A DNA stretch of 35,415 bases, from positions 1-35,415 of the forward strand of contig NZ_JAKDJE010000028.1 in assembly GCF_030454045.1 (NCBI RefSeq), given 5' to 3'. The first letter of the stretch is position 1. The number at the start of each line of letters is the position of its first letter. A program made the translations under genes and the position numbers. Below the pieces are notes generated by a model. The model searched no databases and was not told the origin of the DNA. It worked only from the letters and a program-made list of their open reading frames with translations. This document shows, piece after piece, positions 17,234 to 26,278 of the stretch. The DNA is from Psychrobacter sp. (GTDB lineage: Bacteria; Pseudomonadota; Gammaproteobacteria; Pseudomonadales; Moraxellaceae).

Positions 17234-18288
17234 TAGTCAAAGCTCCTTAACGCAAGACCGCATGCAGCCATCAAGCTTGGCGCGTCGATGGTCAACTGCT
17301 CATTATCGATATTTGGTGCAATGGTCATATTGGTGAATGGGTTGGCGACACTGACAGTCACGCCCAATTTTTGCTGTGCCATGCCAGCGAGACCTGCAAT
17401 TGAACTGCTCCCACCTGCCAGTACGACGTGATCAATACTGCTATATTGGCTAGAAGAAAAATAAAACTGTAAAGAGCGAGTAATTTGTTGGATCGTATTT
17501 TCTATAAAAGGTGTCAAGACTTCAGGATAATAATCATCAGGTAATGTACGCTCACGTTTACTCAGTGTCGCTTCTTCAGCTGATAATCCATAACGATTTT
17601 GGATTGCCTCCGTTAGCTGCACACCGCCAAATAGTTGTTCGCGGCTATAAATAAACTCGCCATTTTTTGCGATATATAACGTGGTCTGATTGTGACCTAT
17701 GTCTATCAAAGCGACCAGTTCAGGCATGTTTGTGAGATTGTCTGCCATGAGCCCAAAAGCACGCTCGATGGCATGCGACTCGATATCCATGACTTTTGTT
17801 TGCATCCCGCCAAAAGTCAATGCATCCACACGTTGATCTACGTTTTCTGAACGAGATGCTGCCAGCAGGACTTGAACCATATCTTCGCTAACCAAAGAGG
17901 AGCCTAATACTTCAAAATCTAAATTCACATCCTCTAAAGGATAAGGTATATATTGATCAGCATCGAGACGTATCTGTGCTTCACGCTCAACATCGCTTAG
18001 CATCAGATCCATATCAATAATTTTAGTAATCACCGCAGAGCCTGACACCGCCGTTGCCGCATTGCTACCAGCGACTTGGCAACGTCTTGCTAGACTCGCT
18101 ATAATATTGCCTACCGCTTCTGTATCCAATAAGAGCTTGTCGACGACTGCACCTTCCGGTAGTCTTTCGATACCATAGGATTTTAGATGGAACATGCCTT
18201 GCTGGCGCTGTACGTCAACCAGCTTCACTGAAGTGGCACCAATATCCACACCAATCAAATGTCGACTCTTTGAAGTAAATAGCCTCAC
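17233..18288 (-). CDS. pilM: Type IV pilus assembly ATPase-like protein PilM
   Basis: Cytoplasmic actin-like protein that binds the PilN N-terminus and couples the pilus motor side to the alignment complex. The 351 residues show the actin/FtsA fold signatures: GVDIGATSVKLVDV near the N-terminus, ALIDIGHNQTTLYIAKNG in the middle, and VVLAGGSSSIAGLAG near the C-terminus. The start is GTG at 18288; only a weak GAG lies upstream. It is the first gene of the pil operon and divergent from ponA, a pairing common in gammaproteobacteria. Confidence 0.95.
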   Translation of the reverse strand: MRLFTSKSRHLIGVDIGATSVKLVDVQRQQGMFHLKSYGIERLPEGAVVDKLLLDTEAVGNIIASLARRCQVAGSNAATAVSGSAVITKIIDMDLMLSDVEREAQIRLDADQYIPYPLEDVNLDFEVLGSSLVSEDMVQVLLAASRSENVDQRVDALTFGGMQTKVMDIESHAIERAFGLMADNLTNMPELVALIDIGHNQTTLYIAKNGEFIYSREQLFGGVQLTEAIQNRYGLSAEEATLSKRERTLPDDYYPEVLTPFIENTIQQITRSLQFYFSSSQYSSIDHVVLAGGSSSIAGLAGMAQQKLGVTVSVANPFTNMTIAPNIDNEQLTIDAPSLMAACGLALRSFD

Positions 18289-18344
18289 AAACTCTATACC
18301 TTATATTAAGTGTACAATCTGATAGTTATTTGTAATAATTCAAT

Positions 18345-18373
18345 ACAATACTTTACTTAATTGATAGATTCAA
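18345..18373 (-). promoter_or_regulatory. Candidate promoter for pilMNOPQ
   Basis: On the - strand TTGAAT (18368-18373) and TATTGT (18345-18350) are 17 bases apart, about 57 bases before the pilM start. Each hexamer matches the sigma-70 consensus at four of six positions. Other combinations exist in this AT-rich stretch. Confidence 0.35.
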
Positions 18374-18412
18374 GCGTTTAAAAATATATTAAGGCCTACT
18401 TACACATTTATT

Positions 18413-18447
18413 ATGACCTACTAGTTTTGTTCAAGGTATAATACCTT
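18413..18447 (+). promoter_or_regulatory. Candidate ponA promoter with a palindromic -10
   Basis: ATGACC (18413-18418) and a perfect TATAAT (18437-18442) are 18 bases apart, about 39 bases before the ponA start. The -10 lies in a perfect inverted repeat, AAGGTATAATACCTT (18433-18447). The repeat could be a repressor site or simply follow from the -10 sequence. Confidence 0.55.
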
Positions 18448-18480
18448 ATCCGCTACAAATTCTAATGAATAAGTCTTATT

Positions 18481-21126
18481 ATGGCCAAAAAAAATGCTAC
18501 TGCTCGTCTCATTCACTTTTTGGTGGGACTTTTTATCGCTTGCCTAGCATTGGCAGTTATCTTAGCGCTTGCTGTTCCCATTGGTTTTTATGGGATGGCG
18601 ATGTATTTGTCGCCAACTTTGCCCAGTATTCAAGAAATCAAAACTGCCAACTTAGAAATGCCATTGCAAATATACAGTAGTGATGACAAGCTAATTGGTC
18701 AGTATGGCAATCGTTTGTCCTTACCAGTCACATTTGATGAAATCCCGACAGACTTAACTCACGCTTTTTTAGCGGCAGAAGATGCATCTTTCTTTCAGCA
18801 TAGTGGTATCAGTATCAAAGGTCTTGGTCGCGCGGTCACTGAAGTTGTCACTGACGATGATAGTCAGACGGGTGGTTCCACTATCACGATGCAGGTTGCT
18901 AAAAATTATTTTTTGAGCCCTGAGCGTACCCTAAATCGTAAACTGACGGAATTATTTTTAGCACGTAAAATCGAAGACGAGCTGAGTAAAAACGATATTT
19001 TGACTTTATATGTCAATAAGATTTATTTGGGCGAAGGCGCTTATGGTATCCGCGCCGCTGCCAAAAAATACTACAGTAAATCGCTAGATAACCTCACTAT
19101 TGCTGAGATGGCAATGCTTGCTGGTCTACCAAAAGCCCCTTCTAAATACAATCCTGTTGCCAATCCTACACGGGCTGTGACTCGGCGCAATTGGATCATT
19201 GGCCGTATGTATGAGCTTGGCTATATCACCAAAGCGCAACATGATGAAGCCGTTCGCTCACCTGTTGGCATCAAGCTGTATCAAGAGAAGCTTGATGTGA
19301 ATATGCCTTATTTGGCAGAAATGACACGGGCGACTCTAGTCGAGCGTTATGGTGAGCAGGTGATGCATGGTGGTTGGCGTGTTCGTCTCACAGTCGATAG
19401 TAAGGCACAAACATCGGCAGAGGCTGCCATATTGACAGGGTTAGTAGCTTATGAGCATCGTCATGGCTGGCGCGGCGCAGAAGCAAATGACGAGCCTCTC
19501 GAAAACTTTCAGCGCTATAGCAATATGTCTCCTGCCAAAGTCACCAAAGTCAACTCTCGTAGTTTTGAAGCGACATTACAGTCTGGTGAAAGCGTGACGG
19601 TCAATTGGTCTGGCATGAGCTGGGCACGCAAATACATCTCCGCCAACCGTATTGGCTATTATCCCGATAATGCCAGCCAAGTAGTGAGCAAAAACGATAT
19701 TGTCCGCGTGATACCTACCGCAAATGGTAATTGGCAACTAGGGCAGATACCTAAAATACAAGGCAGTCTGGTTTCATTAAATCCAGAAACCGGCGCGGTT
19801 AATGCATTAGTAGGCGGTTTTGATTTCAAACACAGTAAGTTTAATAGAGCCTTACAAGGGTGGCGCCAACCTGGCTCTACCATCAAGCCACTCGTCTACA
19901 CAGCCGCTTTAGAAAAAGGCTATCGCCCAGACAGTATCGTCTCTGATCGTCCTATTCAAGTAGGCGACTGGAAACCTAAAAATTCGGATGAACGTTTCTT
20001 AGGGGATATCACGCTACGCCGTGGTTTATATTTATCGCGCAACTTGGTTTCTATCCGCTTGCTACAGTCCATTGGTATCTCTGATGCGCGCAACCTCTTA
20101 GATGAGTTTGGTCTAGACAAAGAAAAACTACCAACAACTTTATCGTTGGCTCTAGGGGCAGGACAAGCAACCCCATTACAAATGGCGACCGCTTATTCAA
20201 CTTTCGCCAATGGGGGCCATCGTGTCCAGCCTTATTTTATTGAGCAAATTTATAACTATAAAAATGAGTTATTATTTCAGGCTAATCCACTTCAAGCTTG
20301 CGCCTTATGCTTCAATGAGCAACTTGAAGCGGTTAATAAAAACCTGATAGAAGAATATGACAAATCATTAGAAGACGAAAACAGTACTACTGATGAATCA
20401 GCTACCGAAAGCACTGAACTAGAAAATAGTGAAAATGTAGAAGAAACTGATGAAGCAATCGACCTTACTATTTATGACGCGGGTCCACAATCAGATCGCC
20501 TAAAAGCCCCCGCCGTACAATATGTAAGAGCCAAACAAGCACCGAGAATACTCAAACCGAGAGTCGCGTTTGAGATGGCAGATATTTTACGTGACGTGGT
20601 ACGTCATGGTACGGCAGTACGAGCCAAAGCCCTAGGCCGCGATGATATTGGTGGGAAAACAGGTACAACCAACGAAGCCAAAGATGCTTGGTTTGCAGGA
20701 TTTCATCCAACCAATGCAACCGTAGTCTGGATGGGGTTTGATCAGCCAGAATCTATGGGTCGCCGAGAGTATGGTGGGGTTGCTGCCCTGCCCGTCTGGA
20801 TGGACTTTATGAAAGCTCAGCTCAAAGACACGCCAAATCAATGGGTATCTCTCAATAACCGCTCAAAATCTAAAAAACAGCAGCAGCAAATTATAGAAAT
20901 GACCGATGATGGTATTATAACTGATGATGACAATATTTCTGATACCAGCGCACCAGCAAAGCCAGTCAAGACCCAAACTCAGCAGCGCAAACCGACAGCC
21001 GCCGAGCCCACTGCAGATACTAACAACTCAGTAGCTCAAGCAAACAATAGCCGTAGTAACGATAGCGTGCCGCAAAATCCTTTATCGGTCACGCCAGTTC
21101 AGCGTATGCCCCCGATGCCAGAGTGA
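18481..21126 (+). CDS. ponA: Class A penicillin-binding protein 1A (peptidoglycan glycosyltransferase/transpeptidase)
   Basis: Polymerises and crosslinks peptidoglycan from the periplasmic side. After a short cytoplasmic tail and one membrane segment (about 12-38) comes the GT51 domain with catalytic Glu100 in EDASFFQHSG, then GGSTITMQVAKN and RKLTELFLARKIE. An OB-like insert follows, then the transpeptidase domain with S466-T-I-K469, S519-R-N521 and K726-T-G. An acidic stretch (about 622-660, many Glu, Asp, Ser and Thr) interrupts the transpeptidase domain. The tail (about 795-881) is low-complexity and Gln/Asn/Pro-rich. Length is 881 residues against 850 in E. coli. The ribosome-binding site before ATG 18481 is poor. 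It is divergent from pilM and ends at a strong terminator. Confidence 0.96.
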   Translation: MAKKNATARLIHFLVGLFIACLALAVILALAVPIGFYGMAMYLSPTLPSIQEIKTANLEMPLQIYSSDDKLIGQYGNRLSLPVTFDEIPTDLTHAFLAAEDASFFQHSGISIKGLGRAVTEVVTDDDSQTGGSTITMQVAKNYFLSPERTLNRKLTELFLARKIEDELSKNDILTLYVNKIYLGEGAYGIRAAAKKYYSKSLDNLTIAEMAMLAGLPKAPSKYNPVANPTRAVTRRNWIIGRMYELGYITKAQHDEAVRSPVGIKLYQEKLDVNMPYLAEMTRATLVERYGEQVMHGGWRVRLTVDSKAQTSAEAAILTGLVAYEHRHGWRGAEANDEPLENFQRYSNMSPAKVTKVNSRSFEATLQSGESVTVNWSGMSWARKYISANRIGYYPDNASQVVSKNDIVRVIPTANGNWQLGQIPKIQGSLVSLNPETGAVNALVGGFDFKHSKFNRALQGWRQPGSTIKPLVYTAALEKGYRPDSIVSDRPIQVGDWKPKNSDERFLGDITLRRGLYLSRNLVSIRLLQSIGISDARNLLDEFGLDKEKLPTTLSLALGAGQATPLQMATAYSTFANGGHRVQPYFIEQIYNYKNELLFQANPLQACALCFNEQLEAVNKNLIEEYDKSLEDENSTTDESATESTELENSENVEETDEAIDLTIYDAGPQSDRLKAPAVQYVRAKQAPRILKPRVAFEMADILRDVVRHGTAVRAKALGRDDIGGKTGTTNEAKDAWFAGFHPTNATVVWMGFDQPESMGRREYGGVAALPVWMDFMKAQLKDTPNQWVSLNNRSKSKKQQQQIIEMTDDGIITDDDNISDTSAPAKPVKTQTQQRKPTAAEPTADTNNSVAQANNSRSNDSVPQNPLSVTPVQRMPPMPE

Positions 21127-21151
21127 TCTACTGCTCGGTATTTGTCTAAAT

Positions 21152-21190
21152 AAAAAGGCTTATTCAGTGATTACTGAACAAGCCTTTTTT
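21152..21190. terminator. Bidirectional terminator between ponA and the small - strand gene
   Basis: A 17-bp stem with one internal mismatch (21152-21168 with 21173-21189) has a GATT loop and T-runs on both sides. The mismatch becomes a G-U pair on the - strand. It serves the convergent ends at 21126 and 21221. Confidence 0.92.
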
Positions 21191-21220
21191 ATATCTCAGA
21201 GTTTTGGTTTACTTAGATTT

Positions 21221-21745
21221 CTAGAATTCAACCATTCCTGCACGTAATTGCTCAATCAACTCCAACAGCTGTTGGCGCCATTCTCTTATCGTCGCCTCAT
21301 CAGGTAACCACTGATTAGACAAAGTGACTACGTTCACGATAAGGTCTGGTGCTGCTGAATCACTGCTCGGCATCTCATCTACGATTGTGTCTGGTGGGAC
21401 AGCATAAAGACAACGCTCATAAGCGCGCTCTATATTGGCGACAAAACCTTGCTGCTGTAATTGCTGCAAGCGCTGAACTTCAGGAGATACCTGTGTGCGC
21501 TCGCCCAGTGCCTGCTCAATATCTAACAAGGTTGGCGAGGTTATGTTTAGACTATAAAAATGGCCCAACTCTTGAATAAATGCTAACAATGCCCCGTATA
21601 AGTGAAAAATAGCCGTTTCACAATGAGCCTGATATAGCTGCTTATCATTGGTGCTGCCTGCTGTTTGACAAGAGAGACGGCAGAAATAGAGTTTTTGATT
21701 GGTACGATCTGCTTGATATTTGGCAACGCGAGTTTTACCTGCCAT
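21221..21745 (-). CDS. Uncharacterised protein, possibly DUF6586 family
   Basis: A 174-residue soluble protein without signal peptide or membrane segment. It is mostly helical by composition, with an N-terminal TNQKLYFCRLSCQ segment, an AIFHLYGALLAFIQELGHFY helix, a Gln/Leu-rich stretch (LQQLQQQGF) and a C-terminal WLPDEATIREWRQQLLELIEQL helix. From memory the TNQKLYF and HLYGAL features resemble the DUF6586 family of Pseudomonas and relatives, but I cannot verify this. No function is known. The ATG at 21745 has AAGGA about 10 bases upstream. It stands alone between two terminators, convergent with ponA, so it is probably transcribed on its own. Confidence 0.7.
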   Translation of the reverse strand: MAGKTRVAKYQADRTNQKLYFCRLSCQTAGSTNDKQLYQAHCETAIFHLYGALLAFIQELGHFYSLNITSPTLLDIEQALGERTQVSPEVQRLQQLQQQGFVANIERAYERCLYAVPPDTIVDEMPSSDSAAPDLIVNVVTLSNQWLPDEATIREWRQQLLELIEQLRAGMVEF

Positions 21746-21845
21746 GTGCGACTGATCCTTCTATAGATAGTGAATTGAGGCTTGTTTTCCAGTGTACTAT
21801 TTTTTTAGATAATAGCACCATGCCTTTCTCAGTTTTTATAAGCAC

Positions 21846-21877
21846 AAAAAAGCCAGCACTTAGGCTGGCTTTTTTTT
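21846..21877 (-). terminator. Intrinsic terminator of rpoBC
   Basis: GCCAGC (21852-21857) pairs perfectly with GCTGGC (21864-21869), extended by six A/T pairs with T-runs on both strands. It lies 33 bases past the rpoC stop. Confidence 0.92.
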
Positions 21878-21909
21878 GAATTGAAAATGAATCAAAATAC
21901 TCAATACTA

Positions 21910-24900
21910 TTAATTATTTTGATTTAGCTCTTGAGCGAAAGCTTCATCAAAGCTTGCAAAGTCTTTGCTGTCAGTGCTTGCAGTCATATCAAACGCTGCA
22001 TTTAGATCACTGTCTTGTAGCTTCTGATCCGCTTTTTCTTTGCGGGCTTTATGATAAGCAAGACCCGTACCTGCAGGAATCAAGCGACCAACCACCACGT
22101 TTTCTTTCAGACCACGTAGCTCATCCACTTTACCAGTCACAGCCGCCGCCGTTAGTACACGGGTTGTTTCTTGGAAAGACGCCGCTGAGATAAAGCTTTC
22201 AGTTGCCAAACTTGCCTTAGTGATACCTAATAATTGACGCTCAAACTGTACTGGGAATTTGTCTTCCGCTTCTAGTTTCGCATTCAGTGCCTTGATATCT
22301 GCATACTCAACCTGATCACCTTTGAAGTGGCTTGAATCGCCGCCATCAGTGACTTCAACTTTACGCAGCATCTGACGAATGATAACTTCGATGTGCTTAT
22401 CGTTTATTTTTACACCCTGCAGGCGATAGACGTCCTGTACTTCGTTGACGATATAATCAGCAAGTGCCGTCTGGCCTTTCAAGCGCAAGATATCATGCGG
22501 GTTTTGTGGACCATCTGCAATAATCTCACCACGTGCTACCGTCTCGTTTTCAAAGACGTTGATTTGACGCCATTTTGGAATCAGCTCTTCATGCACTTCG
22601 CCATCTTCATTGGTAATAATAAAGCGGTTCTTACCTTTGGTCTCTTTACCAAAGCTCACCACACCTGTCATTTCTGCCATGATGGCATGATCTTTTGGAC
22701 GACGTGCTTCAAATAGATCAGCAACACGTGGTAGACCACCGGTAATATCTTTTGTACCAGAAGAAGCTTGTGGAACACGGCCTAGAATCGAACCTGCTGC
22801 TACTTTTTCACCATCGCTCACGCGAATAATCGTTTCAGCTGGTAAGAAGTAAACCACTTCTTTGCCTTCGTCAGTGTTCAAGATAATGGCAGGACGTAAG
22901 TCTTTTGCTGAACTTGAACGGTCACGAGTCGCTAGAATCTCAAACGAGCTCATACCAGTGGCATCATCAACCTTAACGGTCGCCGTTGAACCATCAACGA
23001 TATCACTGAAACGTGCTGTACCAGCAAATTCTGTGATAATTGGATGGGTATGCGGATCCCATTTAGCGATGGTTTGACCGCCTTCAACCTGCTCTTCGTC
23101 TTTTACAAGAACGCTTGAACCGTACGGTACTTTATAGCGCTCACGCTCACGGCCAAGCTCATCAGTCAACGCGATTTCAGCTGAACGCGATACGATAACT
23201 AAGTGACCATCGGTATGCTCAACCGTTTTCATGTTCTCAAAGTGCGCTTGACCAGCATTACGTACAGAGATGCTGTTGTCTACAGAGGCTGAGCTCGCGG
23301 CTCCGCCCACGTGGAACGTACGCATGGTCAACTGAGTACCTGGCTCACCGATGGACTGAGCGGCCATAACACCAACTGATTCGCCGATATTCACTTTGTG
23401 ACCACGTGCAAGGTCACGACCATAACACTGTGAACACACACCATGTTCGATATCACAAGTAATCACCGAACGTACCCAGATATCATCGATTGCGTTGTTA
23501 TCAAGGACATTAACCCAATACTCATCAATCAAGGTACCAGCTGGAATCAATACTTTTTCACTGTCATCATTGTAAGTAACGTCACGGGCAGTCACACGAC
23601 CAAGTACGAGCTCACCTAGCTTCTCAATGATTTCACCACCTTGGATATGTGGTTTCATGAGTAGGCCTTCTTCAGTACCACAATCATCACTAGTGATCAC
23701 CAAATCTTGCGCCACATCAACCAGACGACGAGTTAGGTAACCCGAGTTAGCCGTTTTCAGTGCTGTATCCGCTAGACCTTTACGTGCACCATGCGTTGAG
23801 ATGAAGTACTGTAATACGGTCAAACCTTCACGGAAGTTCGCTTTAATTGGTGTCTCAATGATTGAGCCATCTGGCTTAGCCATCAAACCACGCATACCGG
23901 CCAACTGACGAATCTGTGCGGCACTACCACGAGCACCAGAATCCGACATGATAAAGATCGAGTTGAATGATTTCTGCTCGTCTTCCTCACCTTGGGCGTT
24001 GATAACTTTATCGGTCGCCAGGTTGTCCATCATCGCCTTAGCGACTTTGTCATTGGTACGTGACCAGATATCAACCACTTTGTTATAACGCTCACCTGCG
24101 GTCACAAAACCTTGCTCGAACTGATCTTCGATTTCGCGAACTTCGCCTTCTGCCACTTCAATAATGTTCTTTTTCAGTGGTGGAATGACCATATCGTCAA
24201 TACCGATAGACACACCAGATAGTGTTGCTTGAGCAAAACCAAGATACATTAATTGGTCAGCAAACATGACACTTTCTTTGACGCCCACTTTACGGTAGCA
24301 AGAGTTGATCAAACGAGAAATATTTTTCTTCGTCATCTCTTGGTTACACTCATCAAACGTCATACCTTTAGGCATGATGTTCCAAATAAGCAGACGACCA
24401 GCAACCGTTTCTTTTAGGTTAACTTCTTTGGTCTCGTTACCCTCTTCATCAATTTGCGTCTCAGTAACACGCACTTTGATCTTGGCGTTTACGTGCAAAT
24501 CATTTGAACCAATCGCGCGCAATGCTTCATTGACGGTCGCAAAGATCATGCTCTCGCCTTTGGCATTGATAGACGAGCGGCTGATGTAATATAGACCTAG
24601 TACAACATCCTGCGATGGTACGATGATTGGATCGCCGTTCGCAGGTGACAAGATGTTGTTGGTAGACATCATCAAGGCACGTGATTCAAGCTGTGCTTCT
24701 AGGGTCAATGGCACGTGTACAGCCATTTGGTCACCATCGAAATCGGCGTTGAATGCGGTACAAACAAGCGGATGCAACTGGATGGCTTTACCTTCGATCA
24801 ATACTGGCTCAAATGCTTGCAAGCCCAAACGGTGAAGGGTTGGTGCACGGTTCAGAAGCACTGGATGCTCACGGATAACCATGGCCAGCATATCCCATAC

Positions 24901-26127
24901 TTGCGGTTCTTCACGCTCTACCATCTTTTTGGCAGCTTTAATTGTTGTCGCTAAGCCATGAGACAATAGTTTGTTATAAGTAAATGGCTTGAATAGTTCT
25001 AGTGCCATTTTCTTAGGTAGACCACACTGATGTAGACGTAGTGTTGGGCCTACAACGATAACCGAACGACCAGAGTAATCGACACGCTTACCAAGTAAGT
25101 TCTGACGGAAACGACCTTGCTTACCTTTGATCATATCTGCCAAAGATTTCAATGGACGCTTGTTACTGCCAGTGATGGCGCGACCACGGCGACCGTTATC
25201 AAGCAACGCATCCACTGACTCTTGCAACATACGCTTTTCGTTACGTACGATGATATCAGGCGCGCTCAGCTCAAGCAGACGCTTAAGACGGTTGTTACGG
25301 TTGATCACACGGCGATATAGATCGTTTAGATCTGATGTCGCAAAACGGCCACCTTCTAGCGGTACTAGCGGGCGCAAATCTGGTGGTAGTACTGGTAAGA
25401 TGTTCATTACCATCCACTCAGGCTTATTATTAGAATCGCGGAATGCTTCTAATAATTTGAGACGCTTAGACATCTTCTTAAGCTTGGTCTCAGAGCCAGT
25501 TTGCGGAATTGCTTCACGCAGCTCATCAATCTCAAGATCCATATCGATATCTTTCAATAGGTCTTGGACAGCCTCAGCACCCATCTTAGCTGTGAATTCG
25601 TCACCAAACTCTTCAAGCGCTTTGTAATAATCTTCATCATCAAGCAACTGGTACTTTTCTAAGCTAGTTAGACCAGGCTCAGTGACGATATAGCTTTCAA
25701 AATATAGAACGCGCTCGATATCACGTAGCGTCATGTCTAACAATAGACCGATGCGGCTTGGTAATGATTTTAGAAACCAAATGTGCGCCACAGGACTGGC
25801 TAGGTCGATATGACCCATGCGGTCACGACGAACTTTAGCCGTGGTGACTTCAACACCACATTTTTCGCAGATGACGCCTTGGAACTTACGGCGCTTGTAT
25901 TTACCACATAAACATTCGAAGTCTTTTACTGGGCCAAAGATTTTGGCACAAAAAAGACCATCACGCTCAGGCTTGAACGTGCGATAGTTGATGGTCTCAG
26001 GCTTTTTTACTTCGCCATGCGACCATGACTTAACAACGTCAGGTGAGGCTAGAGTAATTTGAATGCTATCAAACTCTGTATTACCGTTGCCGGTAGGGCT
26101 TTGCATGATATCGAGTAAATCTTTCAA
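21910..26127 (-). CDS. rpoC: DNA-directed RNA polymerase subunit beta'
   Basis: Largest catalytic subunit of RNA polymerase. The 1405 residues match the gammaproteobacterial length (E. coli 1407). The first zinc site is CLCGKYKRRKFQGVICEKCG near residues 72-90. The catalytic NADFDGD spans 460-466, with the three Asp that hold magnesium. The second zinc site lies in CDIEHGVCSQCYG, and the trigger-loop region in GEPGTQLTMRTFHVGGAAS. The start is TTG at 26127, with GGAG seven bases upstream and the expected N-terminus KDLLDIMQ; an ATG at codon 8 is less likely. It follows rpoB after a 151-nt spacer that contains a 12-bp hairpin. Confidence 0.98.
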   Translation of the reverse strand: MKDLLDIMQSPTGNGNTEFDSIQITLASPDVVKSWSHGEVKKPETINYRTFKPERDGLFCAKIFGPVKDFECLCGKYKRRKFQGVICEKCGVEVTTAKVRRDRMGHIDLASPVAHIWFLKSLPSRIGLLLDMTLRDIERVLYFESYIVTEPGLTSLEKYQLLDDEDYYKALEEFGDEFTAKMGAEAVQDLLKDIDMDLEIDELREAIPQTGSETKLKKMSKRLKLLEAFRDSNNKPEWMVMNILPVLPPDLRPLVPLEGGRFATSDLNDLYRRVINRNNRLKRLLELSAPDIIVRNEKRMLQESVDALLDNGRRGRAITGSNKRPLKSLADMIKGKQGRFRQNLLGKRVDYSGRSVIVVGPTLRLHQCGLPKKMALELFKPFTYNKLLSHGLATTIKAAKKMVEREEPQVWDMLAMVIREHPVLLNRAPTLHRLGLQAFEPVLIEGKAIQLHPLVCTAFNADFDGDQMAVHVPLTLEAQLESRALMMSTNNILSPANGDPIIVPSQDVVLGLYYISRSSINAKGESMIFATVNEALRAIGSNDLHVNAKIKVRVTETQIDEEGNETKEVNLKETVAGRLLIWNIMPKGMTFDECNQEMTKKNISRLINSCYRKVGVKESVMFADQLMYLGFAQATLSGVSIGIDDMVIPPLKKNIIEVAEGEVREIEDQFEQGFVTAGERYNKVVDIWSRTNDKVAKAMMDNLATDKVINAQGEEDEQKSFNSIFIMSDSGARGSAAQIRQLAGMRGLMAKPDGSIIETPIKANFREGLTVLQYFISTHGARKGLADTALKTANSGYLTRRLVDVAQDLVITSDDCGTEEGLLMKPHIQGGEIIEKLGELVLGRVTARDVTYNDDSEKVLIPAGTLIDEYWVNVLDNNAIDDIWVRSVITCDIEHGVCSQCYGRDLARGHKVNIGESVGVMAAQSIGEPGTQLTMRTFHVGGAASSASVDNSISVRNAGQAHFENMKTVEHTDGHLVIVSRSAEIALTDELGRERERYKVPYGSSVLVKDEEQVEGGQTIAKWDPHTHPIITEFAGTARFSDIVDGSTATVKVDDATGMSSFEILATRDRSSSAKDLRPAIILNTDEGKEVVYFLPAETIIRVSDGEKVAAGSILGRVPQASSGTKDITGGLPRVADLFEARRPKDHAIMAEMTGVVSFGKETKGKNRFIITNEDGEVHEELIPKWRQINVFENETVARGEIIADGPQNPHDILRLKGQTALADYIVNEVQDVYRLQGVKINDKHIEVIIRQMLRKVEVTDGGDSSHFKGDQVEYADIKALNAKLEAEDKFPVQFERQLLGITKASLATESFISAASFQETTRVLTAAAVTGKVDELRGLKENVVVGRLIPAGTGLAYHKARKEKADQKLQDSDLNAAFDMTASTDSKDFASFDEAFAQELNQNN

Positions 26128-26217
26128 GTTGCTTCTCCGTTATCTTTATAATCATCTGACAGCGTACTATAGACGCGGATAAGATGAATGAAGGCAATGA
26201 ATAGGGTTGAGACAAAT

Positions 26218-26256
26218 CACTAAAAGCAGCAGCCATAATGCATACTGCCTTTAGTG
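26218..26256 (-). promoter_or_regulatory. 12-bp hairpin in the rpoB-rpoC spacer
   Basis: Bases 26218-26229 pair with 26245-26256, all Watson-Crick except one G-U on the - strand, around a 15-base loop. No T-run follows, so it is not an intrinsic terminator. An RNase III-type processing site or an mRNA-stabilising structure is possible. Confidence 0.5.
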
Positions 26257-26278
26257 GACAACTAAGTTAAACAACGGG

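Noticed and set aside
24305..25627. Several + strand frames (up to 166 codons) opposite rpoC, and similar ones opposite gltBD and rpoB
   Set aside because: They lie entirely within strongly conserved genes on the other strand, with no start signals or recognisable product.
26218..26256. Intrinsic terminator between rpoB and rpoC
   Set aside because: The stem is good but no T-run follows on the transcribed strand.
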